Made by a program: the position numbers and the translations under genes. A DNA stretch of 63,457 nucleotides from Methanomicrobiales archaeon (GTDB lineage: Archaea; Halobacteriota; Methanomicrobia; Methanomicrobiales; JACTUA01). The notes beneath the pieces are model-generated. The model was not told the origin of the DNA and ran no database searches. It worked only from the letters and a program-made list of their open reading frames with translations. The stretch is taken from contig JASEFH010000015.1 in assembly GCA_030019205.1 (NCBI GenBank), positions 1 to 63,457 of the forward strand, read 5' to 3'. How positions within the stretch are numbered: the first letter of the stretch is position 1; each line of letters starts with the position of its first letter. Positions 54,528 through 63,457 of this stretch are shown here, piece by piece.

Positions 54528-55381
54528 TCCTGGATGCCGTTGTGTACGGCGATATCACCGTCGGGGATGTCCTGTATGTGGCCGCGATCATCGTCGCCGC
54601 ACTGATCGTCTCCCGGATCATCACGCTGAACCTGCGGCGGGCGTTGAGCCCCCGGCTGCGAAAGGCTGAGCTGGATATCCTCCTCCGGGCGATCTACTAC
54701 GGCATCCTCGTCCTTGCCGTGATTGTCGCACTCCCCGCCCTCAATATCGAGCTCTCGGGGCTGCTGGTCGCCGGGGGTATCGTCGGTCTGGTCATCGGTT
54801 TTGCCAGCCAGAGCGTGGTCGGCAACCTGGTCTCGGGCATCTTCCTCCTCGTGGAGCACCCGATCGTGATCGGGGACGAGATCGGGATCGGGGATGTACA
54901 GGGGACGGTCGAGGATATCCGTTTCCTCTCCACCATCGTGCGCACCTACGACGGCGTTAACGTGCGGATGCCGAACGAGAAGGTCTTCACCTCGAATATC
55001 ACCAACCTTGTGGCGAATCCTGCGCGGCGGATCGAGTACACTGTCAGGATCAGCTACGCCAGCGACATCCAGAGGGCAGTGCAGGTGATTGCAGGCGTTC
55101 TGGAGGAGTATCCGCTGGTGCTGAAGCGCCCATCGCCGGACGTCTTCGTCCAGAAACTCGGGGACAGCTCCGTGGAGATCGTGGTGCGGTTCTGGGCACC
55201 GACCCGGGTGTTCTTCGGGGTCCGCAAAGAGATGCTCCAGAGAATCAAGTTCGCGCTGGATGCAAACGGAATCGAGATCCCGTTCCCGCAGCGGGTGGTC
55301 TGGTTCCGCAACTCCCCGAATCCCGCCGCTTCAGGGCCGCAGGAGCCGGATCTCACGGGCAGAACCGGGGATTATAAATGA
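54524..55381 (+). CDS. mscS: Small-conductance mechanosensitive channel MscS
   Basis: A 285-residue MscS-type channel that opens under membrane tension. Three hydrophobic segments lie in the first 100 residues, including the pore helix LSGLLVAGGIVGLVIGFASQ near 75-95. The beta domain follows (VIGDEIGIGDVQGTVEDI, STIVRTYDGVNVRMPNEKVF) with the C-terminal alpha/beta domain. It is coupled to DUF432 by an ATGA overlap; a GTG at 54512 would lie inside that gene. The last codons contain the TATA-like ATTATAAAT that may drive the next gene. Confidence 0.92.
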   Translation: MILDAVVYGDITVGDVLYVAAIIVAALIVSRIITLNLRRALSPRLRKAELDILLRAIYYGILVLAVIVALPALNIELSGLLVAGGIVGLVIGFASQSVVGNLVSGIFLLVEHPIVIGDEIGIGDVQGTVEDIRFLSTIVRTYDGVNVRMPNEKVFTSNITNLVANPARRIEYTVRISYASDIQRAVQVIAGVLEEYPLVLKRPSPDVFVQKLGDSSVEIVVRFWAPTRVFFGVRKEMLQRIKFALDANGIEIPFPQRVVWFRNSPNPAASGPQEPDLTGRTGDYK

Positions 55382-55403
55382 TTGCGCGGTTACAGATCGG
55401 AGG

Positions 55404-55988
55404 ATGAACGAGATGAAGGAGAGGCCACGCCCCACTGCCGTTGACCTCGCGGCAAGCCCGGACCCGCAGGAGCTGATCGACGCGTTGCAGAGGGACGACC
55501 TGGACGTGCGGAGGACCTCCGAGCGGAGGCTCGCCGAGCTGGGAGCGGCGGCGATCCCGCCTCTCATCGAGGCGCTCAGGCGCGAGCGGAACCGGGAGGT
55601 TCTCTGGTACCTCGCCCGCGCGCTGGCCCGCATCGGGGAGCCCGCGGTGAAGCCTCTCATGGATGTGCTGTCAGCCGAGAGAGATGTCACGGTGCGCAGG
55701 TATGCCGCCGCTTCCCTGGCCACTATCGGGCGGGTAGCGGTCCCGCCCCTGGTCGGTGCGCTCACCTCCCCCGACAGGGAGGTGCGGCGGTTCGCCAGTA
55801 CAGCCCTCATCACCATGGGCGAGCCGGCAGTGGAGCCGATCATCGAGATGATCAAGGAGAGCGATCCCGAAGTGCAGAGGATCCTGGAGCTGATCCTGAT
55901 GCGGATCGACGATGCCGGACAGAGGGCGCTCGAGTCCCTGTACAGCATGGACTTCAGCCGGCGGCAGGAGGAGAGGAGAGGCGGCTAG
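55404..55988 (+). CDS. Soluble HEAT-repeat protein
   Basis: A 194-residue solenoid of about five HEAT/PBS-lyase repeats (VRRTSERRLAELGAAAIPPL; VLWYLARALARIGEPAVKPL; VRRYAAASLATIGRVAVPPL; VRRFASTALITMGEPAVEP). There is no membrane segment. ATG 55404 would suit transcription from a TATA-like ATTATAAAT at 55372-55380, inside the end of mscS; ATG 55413 would suit GGAGG at 55399-55403. Its position after DUF432-mscS and its likeness to the repeats of the membrane HEAT protein upstream suggest a linked role. Confidence 0.85.
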   Translation: MNEMKERPRPTAVDLAASPDPQELIDALQRDDLDVRRTSERRLAELGAAAIPPLIEALRRERNREVLWYLARALARIGEPAVKPLMDVLSAERDVTVRRYAAASLATIGRVAVPPLVGALTSPDREVRRFASTALITMGEPAVEPIIEMIKESDPEVQRILELILMRIDDAGQRALESLYSMDFSRRQEERRGG

Positions 55989-56967
55989 GCGAGCGCCGCC
56001 CGCGTAAGGCCTCTCGAGAATGCCATTTTATGCCTGCTGCCCGACGGGCAGCAAGCCCCTCCGATCCGGAGAGCGATACCCGAGGTCAGCGTCGCAGGGG
56101 ACCCGGCCCCGTTTCCTGCATCCCGCCCCTCCATCGCGATTCGATCGCTTCCGACAGGCAGACGTCCCCGCACCATCGCCGCCAGAGGGGGAATTTCACC
56201 TCCGGGAATGCAGATTCCCGTGCCGTATGCGATGGCGATAGCATCGCATGATACACCGAGGGGGTCACCCGCGGAATTGTTCCAATCCCGCGGCAGGACA
56301 GACTATCAGGGTCTCCTGATCCGGCTCCTGCGGGGCACGACCACGGTTGGAACGGAATGTGCTCTATTCTGGAGGACTGCAGATTCGTTGATCGATCCAT
56401 CGACCACTGCCCGATCTACCGCATCGGAGGGGGCGCAATCCCCGTTCCCCCACCCCTGCTGGTACGTCATATTCCGGCAGGGAAGTGACTATCCTGTGTC
56501 CAACGATAAATGAACAAATCCCATCTCCGTGTCGGCCGGCAACGGTCCCACCTGTCCTTCCGCCCATCCAGCATCCGCTCCCGCTGGCGATGCGATCGCA
56601 ATCGTAGGGAGAAGGGGATGAGCTTTATATTCATCACCTTGCCCGTGTCGTCCCATGAGAGAAGATGCCATGGGGGCAGTGCCATCCCCAGCGCAGGTTG
56701 CGCCACGGTCTCTCCTGCGATGCGGCGATCCGTTCCCCTCGTCTCCTGTGCGCGGGACGAGCTCGGCAACAGGATGGGGAGCTTCTCCCCCTCCCTGGTG
56801 CCATCCGCCGGGATGCATCCCCCTCGCCGTTAGATTCGAGCCGGAATTCGGCATGCACCTGTCACCCCCCGCAACTCTTATCCCCTCCCTCTGCCATCCC
56901 CACTTCAGTCAAACCGGCTGCATGGCATCGTCCGCGCTGCCTCGAACCAGCAGGCACAAATCCCGCC
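55989..56967. other. Gene-free gap, 0.98 kb
   Basis: No gene is recognised upstream of the PolD gene. A divergent relative of the dispersed element (CCCACCCCTGCTGGTACG) lies near 56450-56467. Long open frames overlap the gap because it is GC-rich but have no domain. Confidence 0.45.
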
Positions 56968-59900
56968 ATGACCATTGTGATCCGTATGGAGGTCTCACCC
57001 GCTGCCCGCATGTACTTCGAGAGGCTGGAGTCTGCCCTGAACGCCGCCATTGCCGTGGCAAAGGAGGCCCGCACCCGCGGACTCGATCCCCGGACGGAGG
57101 TCGAGGTGCCCGTCGCCAACGATATCGCGGACCGGGTGGAGGCGCTGCTGGGCATCCCGGGCGTGGCAGAGAGCATCCGCCAGCGCGAACGGCAGGGGCT
57201 CTCCCGCGAGGAGGTGGCGCTCGCCGCGAGCGACGACTTCATCCAGCGGAAGTACGGGGAGCGGAGCCGGGAGGAGATCCTGGAGCACGCCATCCGCACC
57301 GCGATGGCGCTTCTGACAGAAGGTGTGGTCGCGGCGCCCACCGAGGGGATCGCCAAGGTGGGCATCGGCAAGAACGACGACGGTTCGGAGTACCTGAAGA
57401 TCTACTACGCCGGGCCGATCAGAAGCGCCGGCGGGACTGCCCAGGCGCTCTCGGTGCTGGTGGGCGACTACGTCCGCCGCGCCATCGGGATCGACCGCTA
57501 CAAGCCTCACCCGGACGAGGTGGAGCGCTACATCGAGGAGATCCGTCAGTACAATTCCCGTCAGAGCCTCCAGTACATGCCGAACGACGACGAGATCCGT
57601 CTCATCGTCAACAACTGCCCGGTCTGCATCGACGGCGAGGCCACGGAGGACGAGGAGGTGAGCGGCTACCGCAACCTGCCCCGGGTCGAGACCAATGCGA
57701 TCCGGGGAGGCATGGCGCTCGTCCTGGCCGAAGGGCTCGCTCTCAAGGCCCCCAAGGTGCAGAAGTACACAAGGAAGCTGAACATGGACGGCTGGGACTG
57801 GCTGGACAGGCTGGCGGGCGCCGGTAAGAAGGGCGGCGACGAGGGCGGCGGCATCAAGCCCCGTGACAAGTACCTCCGCGATCTCATCGGCGGACGCCCG
57901 GTCTTCGCCCACCCCATGCGCAGGGGCGGATTCCGCCTCCGCTACGGACGCTCCCGCAACAGCGGTTTCGCGGCCGCGGGGCTGAACCCCGCCACGATGA
58001 TCCTCCTGGGGCGGTTCCTCGCCGTGGGAACCCAGATGAAGGTGGAGCGGCCGGGGAAGGCGGCCGGCATCGTCCCGGTGGACTCGATCCAGGGGCCGAC
58101 AGTGCGGCTCAAGGGCGGCAGCGTGCTGCGGATCGATCACGCGGCCCTCGCCGAGGAGCTCTACGATCAGGTGGAGTCGATCCTGGACGTGGGCGAGATC
58201 CTGATCAGCTACGGGGAGTTCCTGGAGAACAACCATCCCCTCGTGCCCTCCGCCTACTGCGAGGAGTGGTGGCAGCAGGAAGGGGGTGCCGGGCATCCTG
58301 CCGACGAGCTGGAGGCGATCGAGCTCGCCCTCGGCGGCGCATACCTGCACCCGGACTATACCTACCTCTGGGACGATGTGGCGCCGGAGGCGATCCTCCG
58401 CCTGTCCGAGTTCGTATCGCAGCGGGGAGCGATCCGCGACGGGGCGCTCGTCCTCCCGTTGGACCCGGAGCAGAAACGGGTGCTCGAGGACCTGCTCGTC
58501 CCGCATGCGGTGCAGGGGGATACGATCGTGCTGCGGGAGCACCTGGTCCTCCTCGCCTGCCTGGGGCTCACCCTGCAACTCACACGGCGGGACACCGGCG
58601 AGGCGCCGCCGGGAGACGGTCTCGCCCTGGCGATGCACCTCTCCGGCCTGCGGATGCGGTCGCGGGCCGGCACACGGATCGGCGGGAGGATGGGGCGGCC
58701 GGGGAAGTCCAAGCCCCGCGAGATGAGTCCGCCGCCGCACTCTCTCTTCCCGCTGGGAGATGCCGGGGGGTCCCGCCGGTCGTTCCAGGAGGCGTCCTCG
58801 AAGAAGATCCGCACCCGCAAGGACGCCGGATTCGCCGAGATCAACGGGATGATCGAGATCGAGGTGGGCGAACGGCGCTGTACTGCCTGCGGAAAGACGA
58901 CCTTCAAGAACCGCTGCGACTGCGGAGGCCACACGCTCCCGGTCTTCCGCTGCACCCGCTGCAGCCAGGAGACGAGCCAGCCCCTCTGCCCCCGCTGCAG
59001 TGTGCCGACGGTCTGCGCGCAGAAAGAGAGAGGCGGCAGCAAGGTTCAGATAAACGTGAAAGAGGAGTACGCCGCGGCGCTGGAGAGGCTCGGCATGCGG
59101 GACGGGGATATCGCGCTCCTGAAGGGTGTCAGGGGCGTGATCTCCCGCGAGAAGGCGGTGGAGCCGATCGAGAAGGGGATCCTGCGGGCGAAGAGTGAAC
59201 TCTTCGTCTTCAAGGACGGCACCATCCGCTACGACATGATCGATCTCCCGCTCACCCATTTCCGCCCGGCGGAGGTGGGCGTGACCGTGGAGAGGCTGCG
59301 GGAGCTCGGCTACGAGCGGGACTGCAAGGGGCAGGAGCTCGTGGACGACCGGCAGGTGCTCGAGCTCCGCACCCAGGACATCCTCATCTCCGAGAAGTGC
59401 GCCGAGTACCTGGTGAAGGTCGCCCGGTTCATGGACGAGCTACTGGAGAAGGTATACGGTCTGCCGCCCTTCTACAACGTCCGCACGAGAGACGACCTCG
59501 TCGGGCATCTCCTGGTGGGGCTCGCCCCCCATACCAGCGCCGGCGTGCTCGCGCGGCTGGTGGGCTTCTCGCGGGCGAACGTCGGCTACGCCCACCCCTT
59601 CTTCCACGCGGCGAAGCGCCGCAACTGCTTCTTCGGCGATACGGTGGTCCCGGTCTTCGACGGCAAGCAGTGGATCGACCTGCCGATCCGCCAGCTGGTC
59701 CTGGAGAACTTCGATGTAAGCCGCCCGGAACTCGACCGCCTGGGCACCTACGCCTCCCCGCCGCATCGCCTGATGTACGTGCGGGCGGTCGACTCCCAGG
59801 GGACCATGCACCTGCGCCGCATCACATCGGTCTCCATCCACAAGGCCCCTCGCGACCTGATCCGCTTCCGTACGGCGCGGGGTAACGAGCTCGTCGTCAC

Positions 59901-60873
59901 CCCGGACCACACGATGCTGGTCTGGGACGTGAACTACCTCCGCAGGGCGATGGCGATGGAGGTGAAGGCGGGCGACAGCGTCCCGGCCTTCAGCGGGGGC
60001 GGGGTGATCTCGGACCGCATCGTGGAGAGGGAGATCGTCCCCACCGCCGACCTTTCCGTCTACTGCGTGACGGTGGACAAAGACCACACCCTGGTCGCCA
60101 ACGGCATCTTCTGCGGGCAGTGCGACGGGGACGAGGACTGCGTGATGCTCCTCCTTGACTGCCTGATCAACTTCTCCCGCTCCTACCTCCCCGAGAACCG
60201 CGGCGGCACGATGGATGCCCCGCTGATGATTGCCAGCCGGATCGACCCCTCCGAGATCGACAAGGAGAGCCACAACGTGGACGTCTGCGCCCGCTACCCC
60301 CTGGAGCTCTACACGGCGGCGCTGACCTACACCCATCCCCGCGAACTGGAGAAGGAGATCGACCGCGTCGAACGCCGCCTGGGCACGCCGGCTGCCATCG
60401 AGGGGTTCCTCTTCACGCACGACACGAGCGACATCTCCGCGGGACCGCTCGAGTCCACCTACACCACGCTCACCACCATGCAGGAGAAGCTCGACGCCGA
60501 ACTGGCGCTGGCGGAGAAGATCCGGGCCGTGGACGTGGACGACGTCGCGGAGCGGGTTCTGCACACCCATTTCCTCCGCGACCTCGTCGGCAACCTGCGG
60601 GCCTTCACCGCCCAGTCCGTCCGCTGCACCAAGTGCAACAGCAAGTACCGCCGCGTGCCCCTGGCGGGCAAGTGCATCCGCTGCGGAGGGAACATCATCC
60701 CCACGGTCCACGAGGCCTCGGTGAAGAAGTACCTGGAGGTCTCCCGCCGCCTCTGCGATACCTACAACGTTTCGAACTACACCAAACAGAGGATCGACCT
60801 GCTGGAGCGGGCCATCCTCTCCACCTTCGGCATCCCCAGGGAGCAGCAGCTGGGGCTCGCGGACTTCCTGTGA
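56968..60873 (+). CDS. polC: DNA polymerase D large subunit (DP2), intein-containing
   Basis: The catalytic subunit of the euryarchaeal replicative polymerase PolD: 1301 residues encoded, 1136 after splicing. Recognised parts are [20 protein letters not shown] near 150, [20 protein letters not shown], a zinc cluster [17 protein letters not shown] near 635, and the C-terminal CTKC...CIRCGGNI module that contacts partners. The catalytic motif is rebuilt by splicing as [19 protein letters not shown] 56968 is chosen; ATG 56986 ([14 protein letters not shown]) agrees with other DP2 starts and is also possible. No ribosome binding site helps the choice. The small subunit is elsewhere. Confidence 0.94.
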   Translation: MTIVIRMEVSPAARMYFERLESALNAAIAVAKEARTRGLDPRTEVEVPVANDIADRVEALLGIPGVAESIRQRERQGLSREEVALAASDDFIQRKYGERSREEILEHAIRTAMALLTEGVVAAPTEGIAKVGIGKNDDGSEYLKIYYAGPIRSAGGTAQALSVLVGDYVRRAIGIDRYKPHPDEVERYIEEIRQYNSRQSLQYMPNDDEIRLIVNNCPVCIDGEATEDEEVSGYRNLPRVETNAIRGGMALVLAEGLALKAPKVQKYTRKLNMDGWDWLDRLAGAGKKGGDEGGGIKPRDKYLRDLIGGRPVFAHPMRRGGFRLRYGRSRNSGFAAAGLNPATMILLGRFLAVGTQMKVERPGKAAGIVPVDSIQGPTVRLKGGSVLRIDHAALAEELYDQVESILDVGEILISYGEFLENNHPLVPSAYCEEWWQQEGGAGHPADELEAIELALGGAYLHPDYTYLWDDVAPEAILRLSEFVSQRGAIRDGALVLPLDPEQKRVLEDLLVPHAVQGDTIVLREHLVLLACLGLTLQLTRRDTGEAPPGDGLALAMHLSGLRMRSRAGTRIGGRMGRPGKSKPREMSPPPHSLFPLGDAGGSRRSFQEASSKKIRTRKDAGFAEINGMIEIEVGERRCTACGKTTFKNRCDCGGHTLPVFRCTRCSQETSQPLCPRCSVPTVCAQKERGGSKVQINVKEEYAAALERLGMRDGDIALLKGVRGVISREKAVEPIEKGILRAKSELFVFKDGTIRYDMIDLPLTHFRPAEVGVTVERLRELGYERDCKGQELVDDRQVLELRTQDILISEKCAEYLVKVARFMDELLEKVYGLPPFYNVRTRDDLVGHLLVGLAPHTSAGVLARLVGFSRANVGYAHPFFHAAKRRNCFFGDTVVPVFDGKQWIDLPIRQLVLENFDVSRPELDRLGTYASPPHRLMYVRAVDSQGTMHLRRITSVSIHKAPRDLIRFRTARGNELVVTPDHTMLVWDVNYLRRAMAMEVKAGDSVPAFSGGGVISDRIVEREIVPTADLSVYCVTVDKDHTLVANGIFCGQCDGDEDCVMLLLDCLINFSRSYLPENRGGTMDAPLMIASRIDPSEIDKESHNVDVCARYPLELYTAALTYTHPRELEKEIDRVERRLGTPAAIEGFLFTHDTSDISAGPLESTYTTLTTMQEKLDAELALAEKIRAVDVDDVAERVLHTHFLRDLVGNLRAFTAQSVRCTKCNSKYRRVPLAGKCIRCGGNIIPTVHEASVKKYLEVSRRLCDTYNVSNYTKQRIDLLERAILSTFGIPREQQLGLADFL
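59626..60120 (+). mobile_element. Mini-intein in the PolD catalytic motif
   Basis: A 165-residue in-frame insertion between RRN and CDGDED. Block A is [16 protein letters not shown] with the first-residue Cys. Block B is [14 protein letters not shown] with its TxxH. Block F is [17 protein letters not shown]. The end is GIFCGQ followed by extein Cys. It ends in Gly-Gln where most inteins have His-Asn, so splicing would use a terminal Gln. There is no LAGLIDADG or other homing nuclease; it is a minimal splicing domain that can no longer move by itself. Boundaries are exact if the Cys positions are right. Confidence 0.88.
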
Positions 60874-61115
60874 CCGCGGAGATCGGCAGCACGCCGGTTC
60901 GGCTCATGAGAGCAAAAATGAATCATGACACCAGAACGCCGGCTCTCCCTGACAGCAGCCCGCGTTTTTAAAGGGCGATATGCCCCTGCCGAACGGGCCA
61001 ATACATTCTTGATGCTGCAGTACATAATTAGCTACCGCATCCGTTGCCGGGGATCCAGGGGCGAGAGGCACTCTGGTACCGGTGTCCGGATGACGGCATG
61101 TGTTCTATCTCCTGT

Positions 61116-61200
61116 GCGAGGGTATCTAAGCCAGGCCAACAGAGACGGACTCAAGATCCGTTCCCGAAGGGGTTCGCGGGTTCAAATCCCTCCCCTCGCA
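61116..61200 (+). tRNA. tRNA-Leu (anticodon CAA)
   Basis: The 85-base gene folds with acceptor GCGAGGG/CCCTCGC and discriminator A. The anticodon stem ACGGA/TCCGT encloses loop CTCAAGA (anticodon CAA, reading UUG). A long variable arm with CCC/GGG marks a class II leucine tRNA, and the T loop is TTCAAAT. One C-T mismatch lies in the T stem. CCA is not encoded, and no intron is present. Confidence 0.9.
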
Positions 61201-61602
61201 TCTCTTGTAAGGATTATTGGAGGATTATTGGCAAGAAGAATGGCATCCCAATATCGCCTGCGAGGAGGGTAGATCTGTCAAGTTCGCAGATGCCCATAAG
61301 GATTCGAATGGTCAGAATCCATCGATGCCGAACATCTCACACTGATGCGGCCGAACCATGAAAGGATCGCGAACATCCTGTAGCGCGAACGGGTGCGGGA
61401 TGCTACGGATGTGATGTACCAATATGTACAGGCATCAGAAGGCGAAGATGCCGGAATGGCAGAAAAACAAACGGGTACCCTCTACACCGTGAAGATGGCC
61501 AGAGGATCCGTTTCTCCCAGGAAGACCGTGCTTGGATGAAGACCGTCGGTCGAGTGAATGGAGAATAGAAGCGGGCTGATCTGACGGGAGCGGTGAGAGT
61601 GG
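61201..61602. other. Gap between tRNA-Leu and a small membrane protein
   Basis: About 400 bases less GC-rich than the rest, with no gene found. A short tandem repeat GGATTATTGGA/GGATTATTGG lies at 61211-61231. Downstream of a tRNA this is a usual site for integrated elements, but no integrase is present. Confidence 0.4.
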
Positions 61603-61839
61603 ATGATCGATTGGCTCTGGCTGGTAACCCTGGCGTCCCTGATCGGGACGGTTGCCAACATCTACAAGAAGGCCTGGGGATTTCTTCTCTGGCTGTTCAC
61701 GAGCGCCACCTGGACGGTGGTCGATTACAGGATGGGTAACTACCCGCAGGCGGCCCTCTTCTTCGTCTACATGCTGCTGTCCGTATGGGGGTTGTGGAAG
61801 TGGCGTACGGAGACGCAGGATGGAGAGGCGGGGATGTAG
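61603..61839 (+). CDS. Small PnuC-like or PQ-loop-like membrane protein
   Basis: A 78-residue protein with three hydrophobic segments (WLWLVTLASLIGTVANIY, AWGFLLWLFTSATWTVVDY, ALFFVYMLLSVWGLWKW). The spacing and the N...W...W pattern recall half of a PnuC nicotinamide riboside transporter or a SWEET-like three-helix unit, which can work as oligomers. GGTGAG lies 7-8 bases before ATG 61603. Function is unproven. Such short proteins are also found on viruses and plasmids, in keeping with its place in a gene-poor zone downstream of a tRNA. Confidence 0.7.
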   Translation: MIDWLWLVTLASLIGTVANIYKKAWGFLLWLFTSATWTVVDYRMGNYPQAALFFVYMLLSVWGLWKWRTETQDGEAGM

Positions 61840-62650
61840 GCAAGGCGAAACAATGCCCCATATATCGTCTGCGACGTCGCCTGATAGCGGTCAGGTGAAG
61901 TCGAGTGTCGGGCCCCTCCCGACCTGCGACTCCAGCCTGATGTATAATGGATGGGAGAGGATGGAAGCGAAATCCCCTGCGGGCAACGCTCCCATCGATG
62001 TCGTTACAGTCAGGGATAGCCGAAGAATGGGTAATAGTCTATGCTTATTGTAATGGCCCCGTTACACCTCATATCCCTTCCCCAATAGGCAATTATCGAA
62101 GCGGGTAATTGTTCCATAGGGACTAAAGATTTCAGGATTATTGTTAACGATGTACTCAACCTGTCAGCTGCCTGGCAATTCTCAGCCGAGCAAATCCATG
62201 GAAGAAACGGGGCCAACTGAAAACAGTTCCCTGGTATTCCTGTCATACTCCTTTCAGGGGTGAACGTGTTCGAGATTCAATCTCGGTTCAATCGATATCA
62301 GGATGCAGTTGCTCCAGGCACACCGCAAAGGCAGGATCGCCCACCTGATGGTCGAGGGGGGTGAAGCGACTGCATGACGATAACGAGCCGTCAGACTGCA
62401 GGGTACACGAGATGGATATACTGGTGAATGGACATCTGAATAGATGATCTTGAGCGAAAAGGATAGCGGAGCGTTGTGAAATTCAAATCTCTCGCATGCT
62501 CGTTTCACAGCGAACTGTTCGGGCATTCGTTTTGAGAACAATTCAGGATCCCTTTCGAGAACCCCCACCTTCTTCCGCCCTGCATGAGAACTATTCCTGT
62601 CGAGCTCCTCATCGCGCTCTCTCGTATTCTCCGGGGAAGGGCCACTCCCA

Positions 62651-62679
62651 CCCCTTCGTGCGATAGAGAGGCTTCTACC
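62651..62679 (+). repeat. Dispersed intergenic stem-loop element, copy B
   Basis: Matches 399-427 at 28 of 29 bases. Upstream, from 62632, CTCCGGGGAAGGG and CCACTCCCAC continue the likeness. GAAGGG (62638-62643) and CCCTTC (62652-62657) are perfect inverted repeats around a ten-nucleotide-scale loop, placing the conserved CGATAGAGAGGC core just after the stem. Confidence 0.6.
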
Positions 62680-62701
62680 TGATATTCACTGTCCGGCATG
62701 G

Positions 62702-62896
62702 GTCGATGGCGCCATCTCCATCTCCGAGGGGGAGGGGGCGGACCTGCAGGGGCTGCGGGGAGGAAAGGAGCATTCCGATCGTCGAGAGGTATCCGCGGGA
62801 GATGTGCAAAAATACGCCGAAGAGCTTCTCTACAGAGCCGATATTCTGGGTCTTCGCATACCTTCGGAGACCGCTCAATTTCGTATTCAGGTTTGA
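62702..62896 (+). pseudogene. Possible 3' remnant of a gene next to the repeat
   Basis: Sixty-four codons with normal composition end at TGA 62894-62896 (pieces: VDGAISISEGEGADLQGL, SAGDVQKYAEELLYRADIL, IPSETAQFRIQV). The frame stays open upstream through the dispersed element but has no ATG, GTG or ribosome binding site after it. I read it as the tail of a gene whose front was lost or replaced near the repeat. No family is recognised; it may be chance. Confidence 0.3.
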
Positions 62897-63247
62897 GGAG
62901 ATCCAGGATATCCTTTCCCCAGCGAAGGCAATGCGCCAGCTCTTGTGTCTATTAGATGACTGTGCTCCACGTATTCTCCTCTTCTTGCCACCCCACGATG
63001 CAGTGCAGCCTTGTATTGACCGCCCTCGTCGTCTTCCGTTCTCCCGGAGGCTGGCTGAAGCGTGCAGATCTCCGTACGGATGCAGCTCATCTCCGCCACC
63101 GCATCCGTTGCGACGGGCTGGACCATGGTCCGGTCCACAAGAAACAGGAACTGTCCAGGAGAGAGCGGTTGCACCGCTGGCTCCCTCTGTCCCGCACGAT
63201 ATCTCCGGTTCTGGATCGGGCAATCCCTTTTGCAAAAGTTTATCATC

Positions 63248-63256
63248 GTATATAAA
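63248..63256 (+). promoter_or_regulatory. TATA box of the HTH regulator gene
   Basis: GTATATAAA lies 15-23 bases before ATG 63271, so the transcript starts at or near the start codon. Confidence 0.55.
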
Positions 63257-63270
63257 GTTGAATACCTGTC

Positions 63271-63457
63271 ATGCAGCACGAGCCGGAGACCGCCGCCCGG
63301 ATCCTCAAAGCCCTCAAGTACCGCTCCCGCGGGATGACGATTGCCGACATCGCCAAGACAACCGGGATCAGCCGCAATACCGCTGCCCGCCAGCTGGAGC
63401 TCTTGCGGGTGAACGGCCAGGTGGAGTTGAAAGCGTTCGGCTCCGCGAAAGTCTACT
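63271..63457 (+). CDS. Winged-helix regulator or PAS sensor, N-terminal part (cut by window end)
   Basis: The first 62 residues are seen. They form a helix-turn-helix: AARILKALKYRSRGMTIADI, then TTGISRNTAARQLELL, then VELKAFGSAKVY, the usual wing. In Methanomicrobiales this module often opens large PAS-domain sensor proteins, so the full product may be a one-component sensor-regulator. That is inference; the rest lies outside the window. The start is supported by a TATA box just upstream and by the regular codon pattern. Confidence 0.75.
   Translation, partial: MQHEPETAARILKALKYRSRGMTIADIAKTTGISRNTAARQLELLRVNGQVELKAFGSAKVY

Larger units (their letters stand above)
61840..63270. other. Gene-poor region with repeat copy and gene remnant
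   Basis: No complete gene is recognised in 1.4 kb. Contents noted: a sequence at 62482-62496 (TTCAAATCTCTCGCAT) resembling the 3' end of the upstream tRNA; the best-matched copy of the dispersed element at 62633-62679; and a possible gene remnant at 62702-62896. GC content falls and rises along the stretch, which suggests mixed origin. Confidence 0.4.

Noticed and set aside
1-63457. CRISPR array
   Set aside because: No series of identical 25-40 base repeats with regular spacers is visible, and no cas genes are present.
1-63457. Complete insertion sequence
   Set aside because: No transposase or integrase gene is recognisable; only short dispersed repeats are present.

Overview
The window is archaeal and reads as part of a hydrogenotrophic methanogen chromosome, most likely order Methanomicrobiales (Methanoculleus/Methanofollis-like; the rank is an inference). 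The evidence is a seven-gene methanogenesis-marker operon with methyl-coenzyme M reductase component A2, CofD for coenzyme F420, both archaeal replicative polymerases (PolB and the PolD large subunit), RadB, Cdc48, a ribose-1,5-bisphosphate isomerase and a UbiX-UbiD-AcnX cassette. DNA is GC-rich, and promoters stand out as short AT-rich TATA boxes. Several TATA boxes lie about 25-30 nt before a start codon, which suggests leaderless mRNAs.

Layout. 0.5-5.6 kb: pyrD-pyrK divergent from malate dehydrogenase, then DNA polymerase B. 6.5-14 kb: scattered single genes (TPR protein, aldo/keto reductase, fasciclin lipoprotein, PEBP, DUF362 ferredoxin, exported acetolactate decarboxylase, AhpD-like protein, ribbon-helix-helix protein). 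15-22.7 kb, all minus strand: a HAD phosphatase, atwA, mmp3, mmp6, mmp5, mmp15, mmp17, mmp7, with 4-nt overlaps or near-zero spacing from atwA on. 23-29 kb: ribose-1,5-bisphosphate isomerase, dapF, larC-radB, and cdc48 divergent from larC. 30-35 kb: acyl-CoA ligase plus a complete ECF transporter (S, fused A1-A2, T) in one operon, then a KaiC-like protein. 35-41 kb: core methionine synthase, aspS, small and hypothetical genes, cofD. 41-47 kb: EF-Tu domain-2-like protein, HNH protein, HD hydrolase, then ubiX-ubiD-acnX. 48-56 kb: universal stress protein, P2-type calcium ATPase, two HEAT-repeat proteins flanking DUF432-mscS. 57-61 kb: PolD large subunit, interrupted in its catalytic motif by a 165-residue mini-intein, then tRNA-Leu(CAA). 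61-63.4 kb: a small membrane protein, a gene-poor stretch, and the start of an HTH regulator cut by the window end.

How genes work together. The marker operon carries AtwA, Mmp3, Mmp7 and Mmp17, all reported with McrC in the reductase activation complex, linked to three less understood genes (mmp5, mmp6, mmp15). UbiX makes prenyl-FMN for UbiD; with AcnX this matches the dehydratase/decarboxylase part of the archaeal mevalonate route. The ligase-ECF operon looks like uptake plus CoA activation of one carboxylate.

About 8-9 kb lies in GC-rich gaps of roughly 0.6-1.4 kb without recognisable genes. Several carry a dispersed stem-loop element (best two copies 28 of 29 bases identical) that may be a new intergenic repeat family.
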